The translations under genes were made by a program, and so were the position numbers. A stretch of 64,000 bases of DNA from Promerops cafer (Eukaryota; Chordata; Aves; Passeriformes; Nectariniidae): the NCBI GenBank assembly GCA_013398275.1, contig VZSE01010145.1, positions 310,001 to 374,000 on the forward strand, read 5' to 3'. Position 1 is the stretch's first letter, and the number at the start of each line of letters is the position of its first letter. The notes below the pieces were generated by a model. The model searched no databases. It was given only the letters and a program-made list of their open reading frames with translations, and was not told the origin of the DNA. Shown here piece after piece: positions 12,301-23,968 of the stretch.

Positions 12301-14789
12301 TTTGTTATATTTAATTCAAATCTGACAGTATTACAAACTCTCAGAACACTGCAACAAAAGGACTCGGTATTCATAAAGTAATTTGTTGCTAATTTTGTCC
12401 AGTACCTTAAAAGGTTGCTGGAACCAGGGGACCACAAAAGAATATTCTGCTCTAACTGGGATTTTCATCACTTTCTAAATGACACAGTGAATGCTAGGGA
12501 AAAGCTTTGTGATAGTGGCTGAATGGGTATTGATGGTTGCTGTAGCGCTAAATGATGCATTGGCACCAAAATAGACCCAAAGAACAAATCATCAGTGACT
12601 TTTTCAATTTTACTCTTTCAGGGAGAAAAACTCACATCAAGACTTGCAAAACCTGAATTAGCTGAAGGAAACCTGCAGCAGACAAGCCCAGTTGTGTGCC
12701 CATGTTCTCTCACCCATCGCTGCAGCAGCACAATGAGCAGGGGGCTCTAAAAAACCACAAGAACAATTTTGTTCAGATCCCAGCTGTTCTTTTTACAAAC
12801 CTGAGAAGCTCTGAAGGCTGGAAAACTGCTGGAGGAAGCAAAAAAAACAGAACCAAAACAACCAAAACCCCAACTCTCCCCCTGCAACCACTGCCCCCCC
12901 CCCCCCAAAAATAAAACTACACGGGAAGAGGGTGTTGTTCCTTGTGCCCACTTTTGTACACCCAATCCACTTTTGTAGGCCCAGCTCTGCTGCCTATATT
13001 AGAAATTAAATTTAAAATAAAATAAAATAAAAATAAAATTAATAAAATTAAAAATATCCTGGTATTCCTCATCTGTGCATGGGGACAAGCTCTTCCAGCT
13101 GCTTATGCAGGTGGGAAAAACAGCTCCCTCTGATACCTGCTGTCCAAAGCAGACTGAGTGCAAGGCACAATGCACACTAAATTGTATGTGATGCTTTGGC
13201 TGGTAATAGGGGAGAGAACTGGGAGCCTCCCTGAATACTGTATAAATATTTCTCCATTTCAGGTTTGGGTCTGAGAAATATGACTCATCTTTTTATTTGC
13301 CAATTTAGGCACCCACAGACACCCAGCCCATGACAACCAGTTTTTACTGGTGCATGCAGCAGTGTTTGTGGGACAGATTCCCAGGCTGGCCAAGTTCAGG
13401 TCTGTGATACATCAACAGCTCAGGAAGTGCAGAGAGTAGGTGGATCTAGATTTCTTTTTAAGCAGAGGGAGTACAGGGACTTACAAACAACATCAGCTGA
13501 GGCGGGTGGACTGGACTGAGGAGCAGTCTGGGAATTCCTGACCCTCTACACCCTTGGCTGGCAGGGCTGAGCTCAGCTCCTGCTGAAACAGCAGCGGTTG
13601 TGCTCCAAAAACATGGAAAATGTAGGAGTAGAATGGAGATGAGCTCACTGATGGGATGTGGACTCCAGCCCTTGCTCCATGGTGGGTGATAGCTGCCATG
13701 TGCACAACTGCAAGTTCCCTGCCCCCTGACACGAGCTGAACACGAGCAGTGACCTCATGGGCTCATTAATTCTTCTTACTTCATTTGCGTTTTTTCTGTA
13801 GAAGTTTTCATTTAGCCATCCAAAATTTTAATTCTCTCAGTATTTCTTAGGCTACCCTTGGGTCTTATTATCAGCAAAAAAAAAAAAAAAGGAGCTAAGA
13901 ATAATTTTGCTTACACTGCTAGGGGAGAGATCAGTCTTTGGCAGCAAAGATGTTTGTAGTTCTACTAATAAAAAATTACTTGAAAAAAAGGAAGCAACCA
14001 ATCAGATCTCATATAAACTGAGAGTTCATCCTCAACATCCCCTGTCTATCCAGGTTTGTTTCCTGGCAGACCTTTGAGGGGACATCACACCTCACTGACA
14101 ATATTTAGATGGCACATAGGGAAGGGAAGAGGCAAAAATTATCCAACAGTCCCTATACACTAGACTGTTTCTCAGGGAAAGAAGCAGCCCAGAGTGATGC
14201 ATCTGAAGGAGTCTAAGCAAAGCACTGATGCAACGCCTGCACTGTGGTAGCAGCAGGCTGGGAGATGGAAATGGTTATGCTCAAGCATCATTCAGAGCTG
14301 CTGCCCATGCTCTGTGCAATAGGACCTTCTGGAGAACCCTGCAATACACCCAGCAGGAATGCATGGAAATAACGCATGCAGAGAAAGGGAAACACCTTTG
14401 TGGCACAGCTGTGACCAGGGAAAGGGAATTTGGAAGTCGCTTGCTTCTATGGGTCACCTGTTTTAATTTGAGTCAGTTAACCAATGTTCTCAAAACAGGA
14501 ATTAAGGGGATGTGTCAATAAAAGTGAATGAGCACCTACAGCTTGGGCAGGTCAATAAAACTTCCATGAGTAAATCACTAGAGCTGCTTCAGTAGCATGT
14601 AGCAGCTCAGAAGTGACATGCTCACTTTTAGGGGCTACACAGTTATTTGATAACCCAGGAACACATGAACCAACTGCATCAAGGAAGAAATACTTGGCCT
14701 TGCTTAGAGAGGTCAGCACAGGTCAGAGCACAGTATCTAAAGGCTGTCCTTTCACACCTCTCCCTGGGTTGTGAGGAAACCAGAACATC
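9303..14789. other. unique sequence with simple-repeat runs, no gene seen
   Basis: No gene is supported over these 5.5 kb. Simple runs are a 13-base C run at 12894-12906, an A-rich TAAAA-type stretch at about 13002-13055, and a 15-base A run at 13876-13890. The AT-rich unique block at about 12010-12310 looks non-repetitive and rich in TTAAT and AATTA words. The longest open frame (11214-11669, + strand) has no recognisable domain and no flanking splice signals that would support it. Confidence 0.55.
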
Positions 14790-15286
14790 TGCACCTTGAA
14801 CCCTGTCTTTAGTTTTGGGTCCCTCACTGCAAGGAAGACATTGAGGTGTTGGAGTGTGTCCAGAGAAGGCAGCAGAGATGGGGACAGCTCTGGAGCACAA
14901 GTTTCATGAGGAGAATTTGAGGAAGCTGGGGGTGTTTACTCTGGAGAAAAGCAGCCTCAGAGGGGGCCCTTATGGCTCTCTACAGCTCCTTGAAAGGAGG
15001 CTGTAAAAAGAAGGCGGGGAGCAGGTGGGGAAATCAGTCTCTTCTGCCAAGTAACAGGTGGTAGGATGAGAGTTAATGGCCTCAAATTGCACCAGGTGAG
15101 TTGTAGATTGGACAAAGGGAAAAATTTCTACACTGAAATTTTGGTAATCATTGAAACCAGCTGCCAAGAGTTTTCAAAAGACATTTGGATGTGGCACTTA
15201 GGATTGTGGTGTAGTGGTGAATGAGGGTGGTTCTGGATTAAAGGTTGGTCAATGACCTTAGAGGTCACCTAAGTGATTCTGTGATT
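14790..15286 (+). mobile_element. CR1 LINE 3' portion, about 500 bp
   Basis: A longer sense CR1 fragment. The 5' part matches the end of ORF2 (CTCACTGCAAGGAAGACATT, GAGGTGTTGGAGTGTGTCC, GAGCACAAGTTTCATGAGGAG). It is followed by AGTTAATGGCCTCAAATTGC, a variant 3' block, and a tail ending GTGATTCTGTGATT. It contains indels and frame breaks. It lies just upstream of the CpG-rich island. Confidence 0.88.
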
Positions 15287-15679
15287 GGTGAGATCAGCAT
15301 GCGTGCCTGAGAAACAAGGTGTGCAGCCATAGGAAATGTCTTTTACTGGTTTTGCATTTCTAAATAACTTTTTACACCGTAACTTTCTAGTTCAAGCACT
15401 GAAAGGAGGCAGAGTTGTAAAGCAGAGGGTGACCACGTAACATCCTGCCTACAGCCATGAGACAGCTGGTTCTGCTGCCTGTGTGTCCCTGAGCCCCAAA
15501 AGGGACACACAAGCAGCAGGACCAGGGCGCTGCATCTCCTGAGGGGGCTTTAGGTACCCGGGTGAGAGGGGCTGGGGGAGTAAGTTGAAGCAGGTGAGGG
15601 CAGGGAGCAGTGAGGAAGGAGAGGTTTTAATTAAGTAATAACCTGGTCTCTCAGACTCCACCCCCCAAATTAGCTCTCA
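15287..15679. other. unique sequence between CR1 and CpG island
   Basis: About 400 bp of rising GC content with no gene seen. It may be part of the 5' flank of the possible promoter that follows. No TATA box at a useful position was noticed. Confidence 0.45.
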
Positions 15680-15876
15680 GGGTTTCCACCTGGACACTCG
15701 CTCTAGAAAGCCCCTGAGCAGGCGGCCTGGGCTGGCTGCTCTCCTGCTCCCCGGCGAAGGGAAGGAGCAGCAGCGAGAGCCAGACGTGCCTTAGCCAGTG
15801 CCCGCACTGCCGTATCGTTAGGCACGAGAGGTTAAAAAGAGGATTTTGCAATCTCGTGAGCAGAAACGTCAACCAG

Positions 15877-15916
15877 ATGGCAGAGGAGGGAGAGAGGCGC
15901 TGTTCCTACCGTCTAG
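15877..15916 (+). CDS. possible short first coding exon (partial)
   Basis: An ATG with G at +4 opens a 13-codon frame (reading MAEEGERRCSYRL) that ends one base into a codon at a strong splice donor, CTAG|GTAAGG, with the intron starting at 15917. It sits in the most CpG-dense part of the island, as expected for a first exon. The frame would then continue in an exon that I could not find in the window, so the gene, if real, has a long first intron or this is an alternative promoter. I do not recognise the N-terminus. It may equally be a non-coding first exon or a chance donor. Low confidence. Confidence 0.2.
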
Positions 15917-16304
15917 GTAAGGACTTTTGTTAAATTGTTGAGGATTGCAAAGCTGGAGAGGAAGAGGGGGCCGTGCAGCCCTGTGCCAGCAGGGTGTGGG
16001 GTGTGCCCGCAAGCCCGGGCTCTCTCAGGGAGCTGCTGGCTGCCTGCCTATTGCAGTGTGGCTAATGGGGGGCTGCCCTGGTCCCACCAAGTGTTGTGAT
16101 GAAGGTGTGAGAAGCTGCAAGCAGCTTCTGCCTGCTGGGGAGGTGGCGTGTCTGCCGAGGGAGGAAAACGGCAGGCGTTGTGCCGGGGTGTGCTGTGCTC
16201 AGGTGGGAAGCTTTGCCTTTCACCTGAGGCACAGGAGCTTCTCAGCAAAGGGCTGAGAGGGGTGAGGTTGCTCGGGTCAGGGGCCTGCTGTGGTGTGAGG
16301 AATG

Positions 16305-16400
16305 CCCTGGAGAAGGGCTTGGCTGGGCCCTGCTGGCGTGCCCTGGAGAAGGGCTTGGCTGGGCCCTGCTGGCGTGCCCTGGAGAAGGGCTTGGCTGGGG
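16305..16400. repeat. 36-bp minisatellite, about 2.7 copies
   Basis: A 36-bp unit beginning CCCTGGAGAAGGGCTTGG starts at 16305, 16341 and 16377. The first two copies are near identical and the third is cut short. Because 36 is divisible by three, the repeat keeps any frame open across it and accounts for the unusually long overlapping open frames on both strands between 16.05 and 16.76 kb. Confidence 0.95.
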
Positions 16401-16660
16401 AGCTGTGGCACCAGACCTCGTCCCGCCGCCTGGCTGAGCCCGTGTCCCACGGAACGAACGTGTGTGGCACAAAGCTCGGGCAGGACTCTGCTGCCACATT
16501 CGTAGTGACTTACCGTGTGCTAGGGGAGGAAAGCTGCCCCTGCTGCCGCGGAGCAGGCCGGGTCTGTGCCACCATCTCCTCTCCCTGCCCCTGCCCCGTG
16601 GCTCGTTCCCGAGGCCCCTCTGCTCACCTGCTGTGCTTCCTGCGAACAGCAAATGCATCC

Positions 16661-19600
16661 AACGGGGCAGTGCAGGGTCAGGGTCGCTTTCTTACCCAGT
16701 CTTATTTATGCTTTAAATTAAAATTCACAGGTGAAAATTTGGACGTAATGTTTGGCTGAAATAAATCCTGGTTGCCAGGGAGCGCTTTATCTGCTAGTAA
16801 GAGGTAAGAAAGGAAACTATTACGTGTTAACTCCTTTATAGCATGTTATCTCTCTACATCATTCAGATGTCACTTTCTCAACCTCCTTCCCAGGGTGAAA
16901 TTGTGTAGTTGTGATAGGAAACTGATGGGATGGTGGGACATGAGGCTGTTCTGGGGCTCGGTGGTTGTGTAAAAGGGTCACAGTCAGACACAGTGCAGTA
17001 AATCACCTGATATTTGGAATTTACTTCTTACAGCTTTCTTTCTCCTAACTTATAATGGATTCACTCTGTAAAAGTAAAGCTGTATAGTTGTGTATGAAAA
17101 GGTGCCCTGATGAAATGAGTGTTGCCTAATGCAATCAATACAAAAATATCTGATACGAGTTTTCCAGCTGCTATGACAGAAAACTGTGGAAGGAGGGAGG
17201 GATCCTCTTGCAGACGGGAAGCCCTGTGACTCCCTCAGTTATCCCCCACTTAAAAGCTATCAATTTAGAGCTGTCCTGTGTACTGCCCTGTGAATTGAAC
17301 AAGCCTTTTCAGTCTTTAATTAAGGGTGACAAACTCTTTGAACATCACAGCATTCATCTGTTCATGTGTGGAAAGCCTGGTATAACAAAAGAATTTAATC
17401 AAACTACAAGCCTAATAAAGACTACATTGCCTGAACTAAATGATGTTATTGCTGCTGCAGCTCATAGTTTTACATTTAAAAAAGCGGGTCAGAGTGTTCA
17501 TTCATCTTGATTAGCAATGCCAACCTAATTACTTCTGGAGGAAACAGTAATTAGCTGGAGTCTCACCTCATTAATCATGACATTCTTCTAGCAGACTATT
17601 TTTATCTCATAAATGGCTTGGATTGGAACAAGGTGTATATTTGAATTCTAGTTAATTGTACACAGCTTGCTGCATAACATTTCACATTTTTATCATTTAA
17701 CTGCTTCCTTCCTGTAAACCTCTCAGCTATTTTTGTAGGCTGCTCTTGTTAAATAAGAGGTGAATGGCCCACATAAGATAAGTCAGCTTTAATTATGGAT
17801 GGAAGGAGATGAAGGTGTGTTCCAGCAGCAGGGAAACGGAGTCCCTGCTTGCAAGGAGAATAAAGGGATCTTTTCTCAGGCAGAAATCAGGGCACAACTT
17901 CCATTGCACTGACACTTAAGAGAAGTCTGGGCCAAGTTTTTCCATGATGGGGAAAAATGATTAAATACATCCTCATTATTAAAGCCAAGTTCCTGGGGAT
18001 GTCTCCACGCGGGCACCTTGAAGTCAGTGCACCTGAGTTGCCAGTCACTTCTGACAGTATTGGTCATTACATAGTTTAAAAATGTGTGCTGTTAGAAACT
18101 TGGTTTTGCATTTATTAAAACCAGTGAGGAAGAAAGTACTTTTTTGGGGGGGATTGTGTGTGTGCAGGGGAGGTTGTTTCTTGAAAAGTTGCTTTAAACA
18201 GATTCTTAATTTTACAAATGATGATTATTTTTCTGAACTTTAAGAACTGGGAAAGAGAGAGAGCCTGGAAGCCAGAGTTCCAGATTCAGTTTACTAATAA
18301 AACTATTAGAGTCTATTTTTCTAGGGAGGATGATTATGGGTGCATTAGTCTGGGAACATCAGATTTTTTTAGAGGTAGTAAAAGAAATGAATCTTTGTAT
18401 ATATGCTTACAAGACATATGCCAAGTGTGTACCTATTACTGATCAACTGTGAATAAAGTTCTCCTGCATGAGGCCATGTCTTATATATATATTTTTAAGG
18501 TTGAAATGAAGGGGTTGTTTTCCTTACCTACAGTCTATCTTTTTAAACAAGCAGTATGTTAACATGAAACAATGAGAGAAGATTTACCAAGAAACATAGG
18601 AAAGATACAAGTTATTCTTTCATTTTTAACTAAGAAATATTGTCAAGTTTATATTTGGCATTAGTTGTATGCAATGTTTTACATTTCCAAAGCACACAAA
18701 TGTTAGCATCAGCTTTTTATTTGCTTTTAGTAAGTAATTAGCAGTATTTTTGAAGTTGTTCTATGTTCTATGAATAGCTTTCCTCTTCCATAATCGGGTA
18801 AGTTTACGTTACTACAAATGGGAACTAGTAGCTATTTTTGAGTGCTTCCTGCAAGAATATTTAGTTATAACTGCCCCACAAATTAAGCTGTAACCCAGCA
18901 GCCATCGGGGCACTTCTGGAACTTGCAAATAAGACAGGAACTATTCTTGTTAGTTTTTGAGAAATTATTAAATTCTCATTTTAATAATTAAAGAAAGTAC
19001 TCTGCATTTTTATGCAATTGTTTTTAAAAAGTTTTCTTGAAGTCCTCTTTCCTCTCTTTCAATTACAAAAAGAAAATGGAAAACACATGAGGAGCAAATA
19101 GTGTCCCTAAAATTGAACGAACACCTCTCCCTCCATCCCTTGACCTTGGGGAAAAAAACATTTTTTCCCAGGAAAGAATTCGATGTAAGAGACAATTTTC
19201 CTTCCAAAAAGAAGTCAAATTACAATTGGGTCCACACAGGGATAAAGCAAAAAGCTTCTTAGCTTCTCTGGCAGAAGCAGCCCTGCTTTTTTGTAGATGT
19301 GAAGTAGCTGCAGAAAAAGGGCATATTTGACTCATGCATATGCTACATGTAAGTGACTTCTTGATATTTGAGTGATTAATTTAACAGTCTGTTTCAATAA
19401 CTGGTATTGTTCCTAATTGTTAACTGTATTATTAGGATCCAATATGTTTAAGGCAGATATCTTTGATCACAGGGCCCAGTTACAGCGTTATGCTAGAGGC
19501 AGTACTTGTCAAATGTTAGAAATGTAGGAGTTTTCCTAATGGGTATGTACTTGTAAATTAATAAAACCTTAATAAATATTTAATGAAAATTGTAGGCTTG

Positions 19601-22600
19601 TTTGCCTGCATATTACTTGTGTAGATATCACTGATGTCTTGTAATTTCAGTCATGGATCACTTCTAGAGGATTCCTCAAATCTAGAGAAAATTACTTTTC
19701 CACTTCTAATAGGCTAGAAGAAGCTCATACTAAGCTTTTGATATTTAAGTAGTACTACTGACATCTCAAATGAATTTATAAATATATATATATACCTAGG
19801 TTTTGTGGTATTTCTGCTTGCTGAAGACTAACTTGTGTCTCCTAATTTTATATTGGTTTGAAGTTATCAAACACACATCTGAAAATACATGTAGTAAAAC
19901 AGATATTTAAAAGTTTCTAACACATTTAAAAATAAAATCTAGGGCATAACCCTATAACTGAAAGATTAAATCCTGCCCTAGCCAGTAAAAATAGATTAAA
20001 AGCATGGGAAACTATTTTAAGCACAGTGTTGGCTGTACTAGTCAATTTTAGTTAGTTCTATGTCTCAGTCTTCTCAGGGATTAGGATAGTCCAGAAGGCT
20101 GCAGTCAGTACGCCAAAAAATGGTTTTGGCAGGGGGAATAAAATATTAAAAATTTTATAGAAAACCAATGTTTATAATTAAAGTGGGACAGTAAACCTGT
20201 ACCTGAAATCTAGAAGTGTGATAACGATAAGCCTTGGAAACTGGTCACCGATAAAAAATTGAAGAGACTGTCAGTGACAGCATCCAGTCCTGTTGTATGC
20301 AGTGGAAATTCTGCCACTTTCTTCTTTTGGCCAGGAGTTTTTCATATGGAATGGGCCCCCAGCTGGCAAGCCTGTTGCAGTTCCATAGTGCTCCATGGAA
20401 TTATAATGTGTTTTTAACAACGTAGAATGGACTCAGTTTGAGGCTTTGCTCCTTGTGCAGTCCTTCGTATCAATATGAGGAAGTTGCATCATTCAAACTT
20501 TACAGGACAAAGAAAAATTCAACCCCCTTGTTACTATAATCATTTTTATTGGCAGTGAAAAGAATAGCAGGCTAAGCTTTAAATGCCGGTTAGTCTTATT
20601 TTTCCCTTTTAATTTAGTTTGATTGCTTACGTATGAGATGAAAGTCTCCTACTTTGTGAAGAATTTGCAGGATCCATGTTGTTGTAACAGCCTCGTCTGT
20701 GAGCAGACCCTCACAGTGTACACTTTTAGGAAATAGATGTGGTCTCATTACCATGGTCTTTACTCCATCCCAGAGAAGAGATGCAGATGTGTCCAAAGAG
20801 TTTGTAAGGGCAGAAAAACTCGTGGTTACTGAGTTTAGATTGATCCTGCTGAGACAACAGCCAGAAGTAACTGATTTTTAACATAATGGCCTCCAGAATA
20901 TATAGCAGCCTGAAGAGAGAAGCTTTTCAATTCAGATTTTTGAAATCCCAAAGAACTATTACCGTCCCTTTCTGGTGGTGCACTACTGTTCTGAGCACTG
21001 ATGGAACTTTTTCATATCAGGCAGAATATGTGGAGGGCATGTTGTTATACCACATACCGTCAGGGAAATTCCTGGTGACCTTTTCTCTTTCTAATAATAT
21101 GTCTTGGCTCAGGCTTTTTGTCTGTGGAGTCATGAATATTTTCAGTTTTTCCAGGAAATGCAAAGAGGTAGGGTTCTGCTGCTCTTGTTCTATCTCATAT
21201 GCAAAATTTTTGATATGCGTTCTCTTGTTCTGACCTAAGAGCACCTCAGAGCCTCTGCCATACATTTGAATTTTGTCTGGACTTGGTGGTTCTAGTCATT
21301 TGTAGACAGTGTACTGTAATTATTCTTTGCCCCGGGGACTTGTTTGTACTGAGTCACTGAAGCTGAATGGCCCTTCCTTAAGCGCATTTTCTTTGCAGAC
21401 ATAATTTGCTCACTTAAATTATTAGTGTGTTTATGCTACTTATGTTTGATCTTGATTATAAAAAAGTGCTCATTGTGGCCCTGAGTTGTAGATAATGCCT
21501 GGCATTGATTAACCAGCTTGATTTAAAGAGTAATTTTAGACTGATCTGTTCAAGAGGTGTAAGAGGGTGTGTAGGTTGAAGTGCTGTGAATGAACCCCTT
21601 TAGCCTGGGATTTAGTGTGCTCAGGGATGTGCAAAAGTTGGGCGGTCTCAAGCTGTTTGGTTTAGCTGTTGCCAACTTGGTTGCTGTTGTCCGTGTGCTC
21701 ATGTTTGCACCATAAAAGCACTTGGTGAGGAAGGAGTGGCACGGAAGATCTGGAGGACAACATACTTTGATCAAGGCACTGGGCAGCCCTAGGGCCTCGT
21801 TGTTCAAAGTGTTCTGCAAGTTTTGGTGTGAGCCCGTGGTTCCGTGGACCACAGCTTTGCTTGCTGCTGCTGCTGGGAGGCCTGGGGCACTGGGCCCCGT
21901 GGTCCTGCCCTCTCCTGCTGCTGCCTCTGAGGCTCCTGAGAGCTTGCTGCACTGCCAAAACACCTTTGTCTCTTGGCTGAGTTAGTTTTGTGTCTGGTTA
22001 GTGAGTCACACTCCTCGAAGGGGTCTGACAACCTACTGAGGGGAGATGGACAATTTCTAGGAGCAGGTGAGAGAGGCCAATAACACTTTTGGGTGGACCC
22101 TTTTCCTCCAACGCTGGCAGCAGTGTGAGCTCCTCGATGAGCTCAACGTAACTTCATCCCAAGCTGGGGCTGGGCCAGGCCAGCAGGTGCTCACCTGGTC
22201 CAGGCTGGGCTTCTTCACTGCTTCAGATTCTGGCACTGCCAGAGGATGTTCAGGGAAAGGAGGGGCAGGCTCAGATCACAGAAGTCCAGCACGAGAGCTT
22301 AAATTAACCTCAGACAGCTCTACTGAGTTCCAGAAACAAATGTAAACCCATCTCTTCTGTGCAGTGCTGCTGCCTCACATAGCCTGGCCTCTTGGCCAGA
22401 CTGGTGCAGCAGGAAACAAGGGGAGCAAAAATGAGGGTGAGTCCTGGCATGTGTGGATTTGTGCATCTTGGTACACACCTGATACTACAAAATGTTTGTG
22501 TGCGAGGCACACGTGATTTTGAAGTTTCAATTTGAGTTTGGATAGCATTCAATAATCTCATTTTATTCCCATTTAAAATCCAGCTTAATTAAAATGTACA

Positions 22601-22935
22601 GAGTATTCCCACAATGAGTACTGTTTCTAAACTGTGTGTCTCTTTCAAATTCCCAGTATAAACAATCCTGTAATAGGTAATTAAAGCCATCTGCTTCTTG
22701 GTAGCCTAGTTACCTTTGCAGCAGCATTTACATTTTTCTCCCCTTTAACTCAGGGAATTAAATTGCCATAGATTCTTACTTTAGTGGATAGACTACTACA
22801 AAATAATGCTTATGGAACACCGTTTTTCAAGGAAAGACATATTCTATTGAATTTCTCTTCCAAATAAACTGTTCTTCACAGTCACAAAAAATTGTGCTGT
22901 CAGATGATGGACGTACCCATAAACTGTAATCCAGC
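16661..22935. other. unique AT-rich sequence, no gene seen
   Basis: No gene or clear transposon is visible in this 6 kb block, which would be the first intron if the exon at 15.9 kb is real. TA-rich runs occur near 18482-18495 and 19780-19793. A GC-richer patch at 21.7-22.3 kb is rich in CTG/CAG words (near 21860-21930), which creates overlapping open frames on both strands without domain support. The part at 17250-17760 is listed separately as a candidate regulatory element. Confidence 0.5.
17250..17760. promoter_or_regulatory. candidate conserved non-coding element
   Basis: AT-rich, non-repetitive sequence with many homeodomain-type TAATTA/ATTA cores (for example CTTTAATTAAGG, CCTAATTACTTC, CAGTAATTAGCTGG, CATTAATCATGAC) and no simple-repeat structure. 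It lies about 1 kb downstream of the CpG island. This texture is typical of developmental enhancers in vertebrate introns. The call is inference from composition and motif density only. Confidence 0.25.
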
Positions 22936-23209
22936 ACAGGACAAGGAGTAATGGCTTCCAACTGAAAGAGGAAGAATTTAGGTTAGATAGGCAAAGCAAT
23001 CCTTTACTGTGAGGGTGGGCAGCCCTGGCACAGGGTGCCCAGAGCAGCTGTGGCTGCCCCTGGATCCCTGCAGGTGTCCAAGGCCAGGTTGGATGGGGCT
23101 CTCAGCAACCTGGGACAGTGGAAGGTGTCCCTGCCCAGGGGAGGGGGTGGGACTGGATGATCTTTTAGGTCCCTTCCAGCCCAAGCCATTCTGCCAATTG
23201 TATGATTTT
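22936..23209 (+). mobile_element. CR1 LINE 3' end
   Basis: Sense CR1 3' end of about 270 bp with GGACAAGGAGTAATGGCTTC, AACTGAAAGAGGAAGAATTT, CTTTACTGTGAGGGTGGGC, CAAGGCCAGGTTGGATGGGG, GACAGTGGAAGGTGTCCCTG and CTTCCAGCCCAAGCCATTCT, ending near TGTATGATTTTT. Its internal sequence resembles the copy at 50.7 kb (same 'GACAGTGGAAGGTGTCC' variant), so the two may belong to one subfamily. Confidence 0.93.
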
Positions 23210-23539
23210 TGCCAGAGAAGATGGAACTCTAGGAAAGAGCAGGTAGTTTCAGTGGAGGACAGATGATGGACGTGTATTCCAAGAAATACTGTTCCTGGAG
23301 AATAGGGAGGAATTAATGTGCATTCATACATACATTTGTGTATTTTAATTTTTGTCAAGGCTGGTAGCAACTTCTTGTCATATTTGAAGCTCAGATACCA
23401 CTGGAAATGCAACCAGGGGTTTGGTTACCTCAGGGATATTGGGTGAAGTGATGCCATTTTGGTTTTTGTCTTTTTCTCTTTCATATGTTCTCTGTAGTCT
23501 TCACACATTTATTTGTAGCTCTGTGGCCTATTGAATTAG

Positions 23540-23968
23540 TGGCTGATTTTCCCAGTAATTTTCCATGCCCTTTCCCTTAGCAGAAAGATAAAACAAATTC
23601 CAGAACCCCAAGCCCTGGGAGGTCAAGGCCCCTATCCTATCTTGCTTCTCCCTGGCTACCAAGGTTGAGAACAACTCTTTGAGATACGTTCACGTGGACA
23701 AAGTACAACTAATACCAAGGGGGAGACTCCAGAGAAGGGGCTTGACCTGGGGGGGAATTCCATCACTGCGTGTCCTCCTAATTGGTGCTTTTTTGTCAAT
23801 GATACTAATTTGCTAAACGTATAAAAACTGTGTTCACCCTGTGTGGGTGGGCTTTCGTGGACATTCTTCCATAACTGCCCCTGAAAGCCTTCAATAAAGA
23901 TCCACTTTTATATTACCTCCCATACTAAAGTTATCTTGAGTTTCATTTCTGGGCTGGAAAAGGCAACA
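23540..23968 (+). mobile_element. endogenous retrovirus LTR, probably solo
   Basis: The block has the organisation of an LTR read on the + strand: a TATA box (TATAAAA, 23820-23826), then a poly(A) signal (AATAAA, 23893-23898) about 70 bp downstream, then a short tail ending GGCAACA at 23968, matching the terminal CA of retroviral LTRs. No gag, pol or env remnants flank it, so it would be a solo LTR. The 5' boundary is uncertain; TG at 23540-23541 is a candidate. AATTAGT occurs at 23534-23540 and again at 23974-23980, a possible but offset target-site duplication. Family not assigned. Confidence 0.6.

Larger units (their letters stand above)
15680..16660. promoter_or_regulatory. CpG-rich island, candidate promoter
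   Basis: The GC content and CpG frequency rise sharply against the AT-rich surroundings. By eye there are about 15 CpGs between 15680 and 15916, close to the number expected from base composition, where bulk bird DNA is depleted. CpGs continue at lower density to about 16650. The island includes a possible first exon ending in a strong donor at 15916 and a 36-bp minisatellite. Such islands usually mark transcription starts of vertebrate genes. I cannot tell which gene this would serve or whether transcription goes one way or both. It could also be merely a GC-rich patch. Confidence 0.45.

Noticed and set aside
16148..16759. 203-codon open frame on the + strand, the longest in the window
   Set aside because: It lies in GC-rich DNA where stops are rare and crosses the 36-bp repeat, which keeps all frames open. 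Equally long frames exist on the opposite strand, and no domain is recognisable.
21550..22345. Possible processed pseudogene or novel repeat in a GC-richer patch with open frames on both strands
   Set aside because: Translations in all frames show no recognisable protein; no poly(A) tail or flanking duplication was found.
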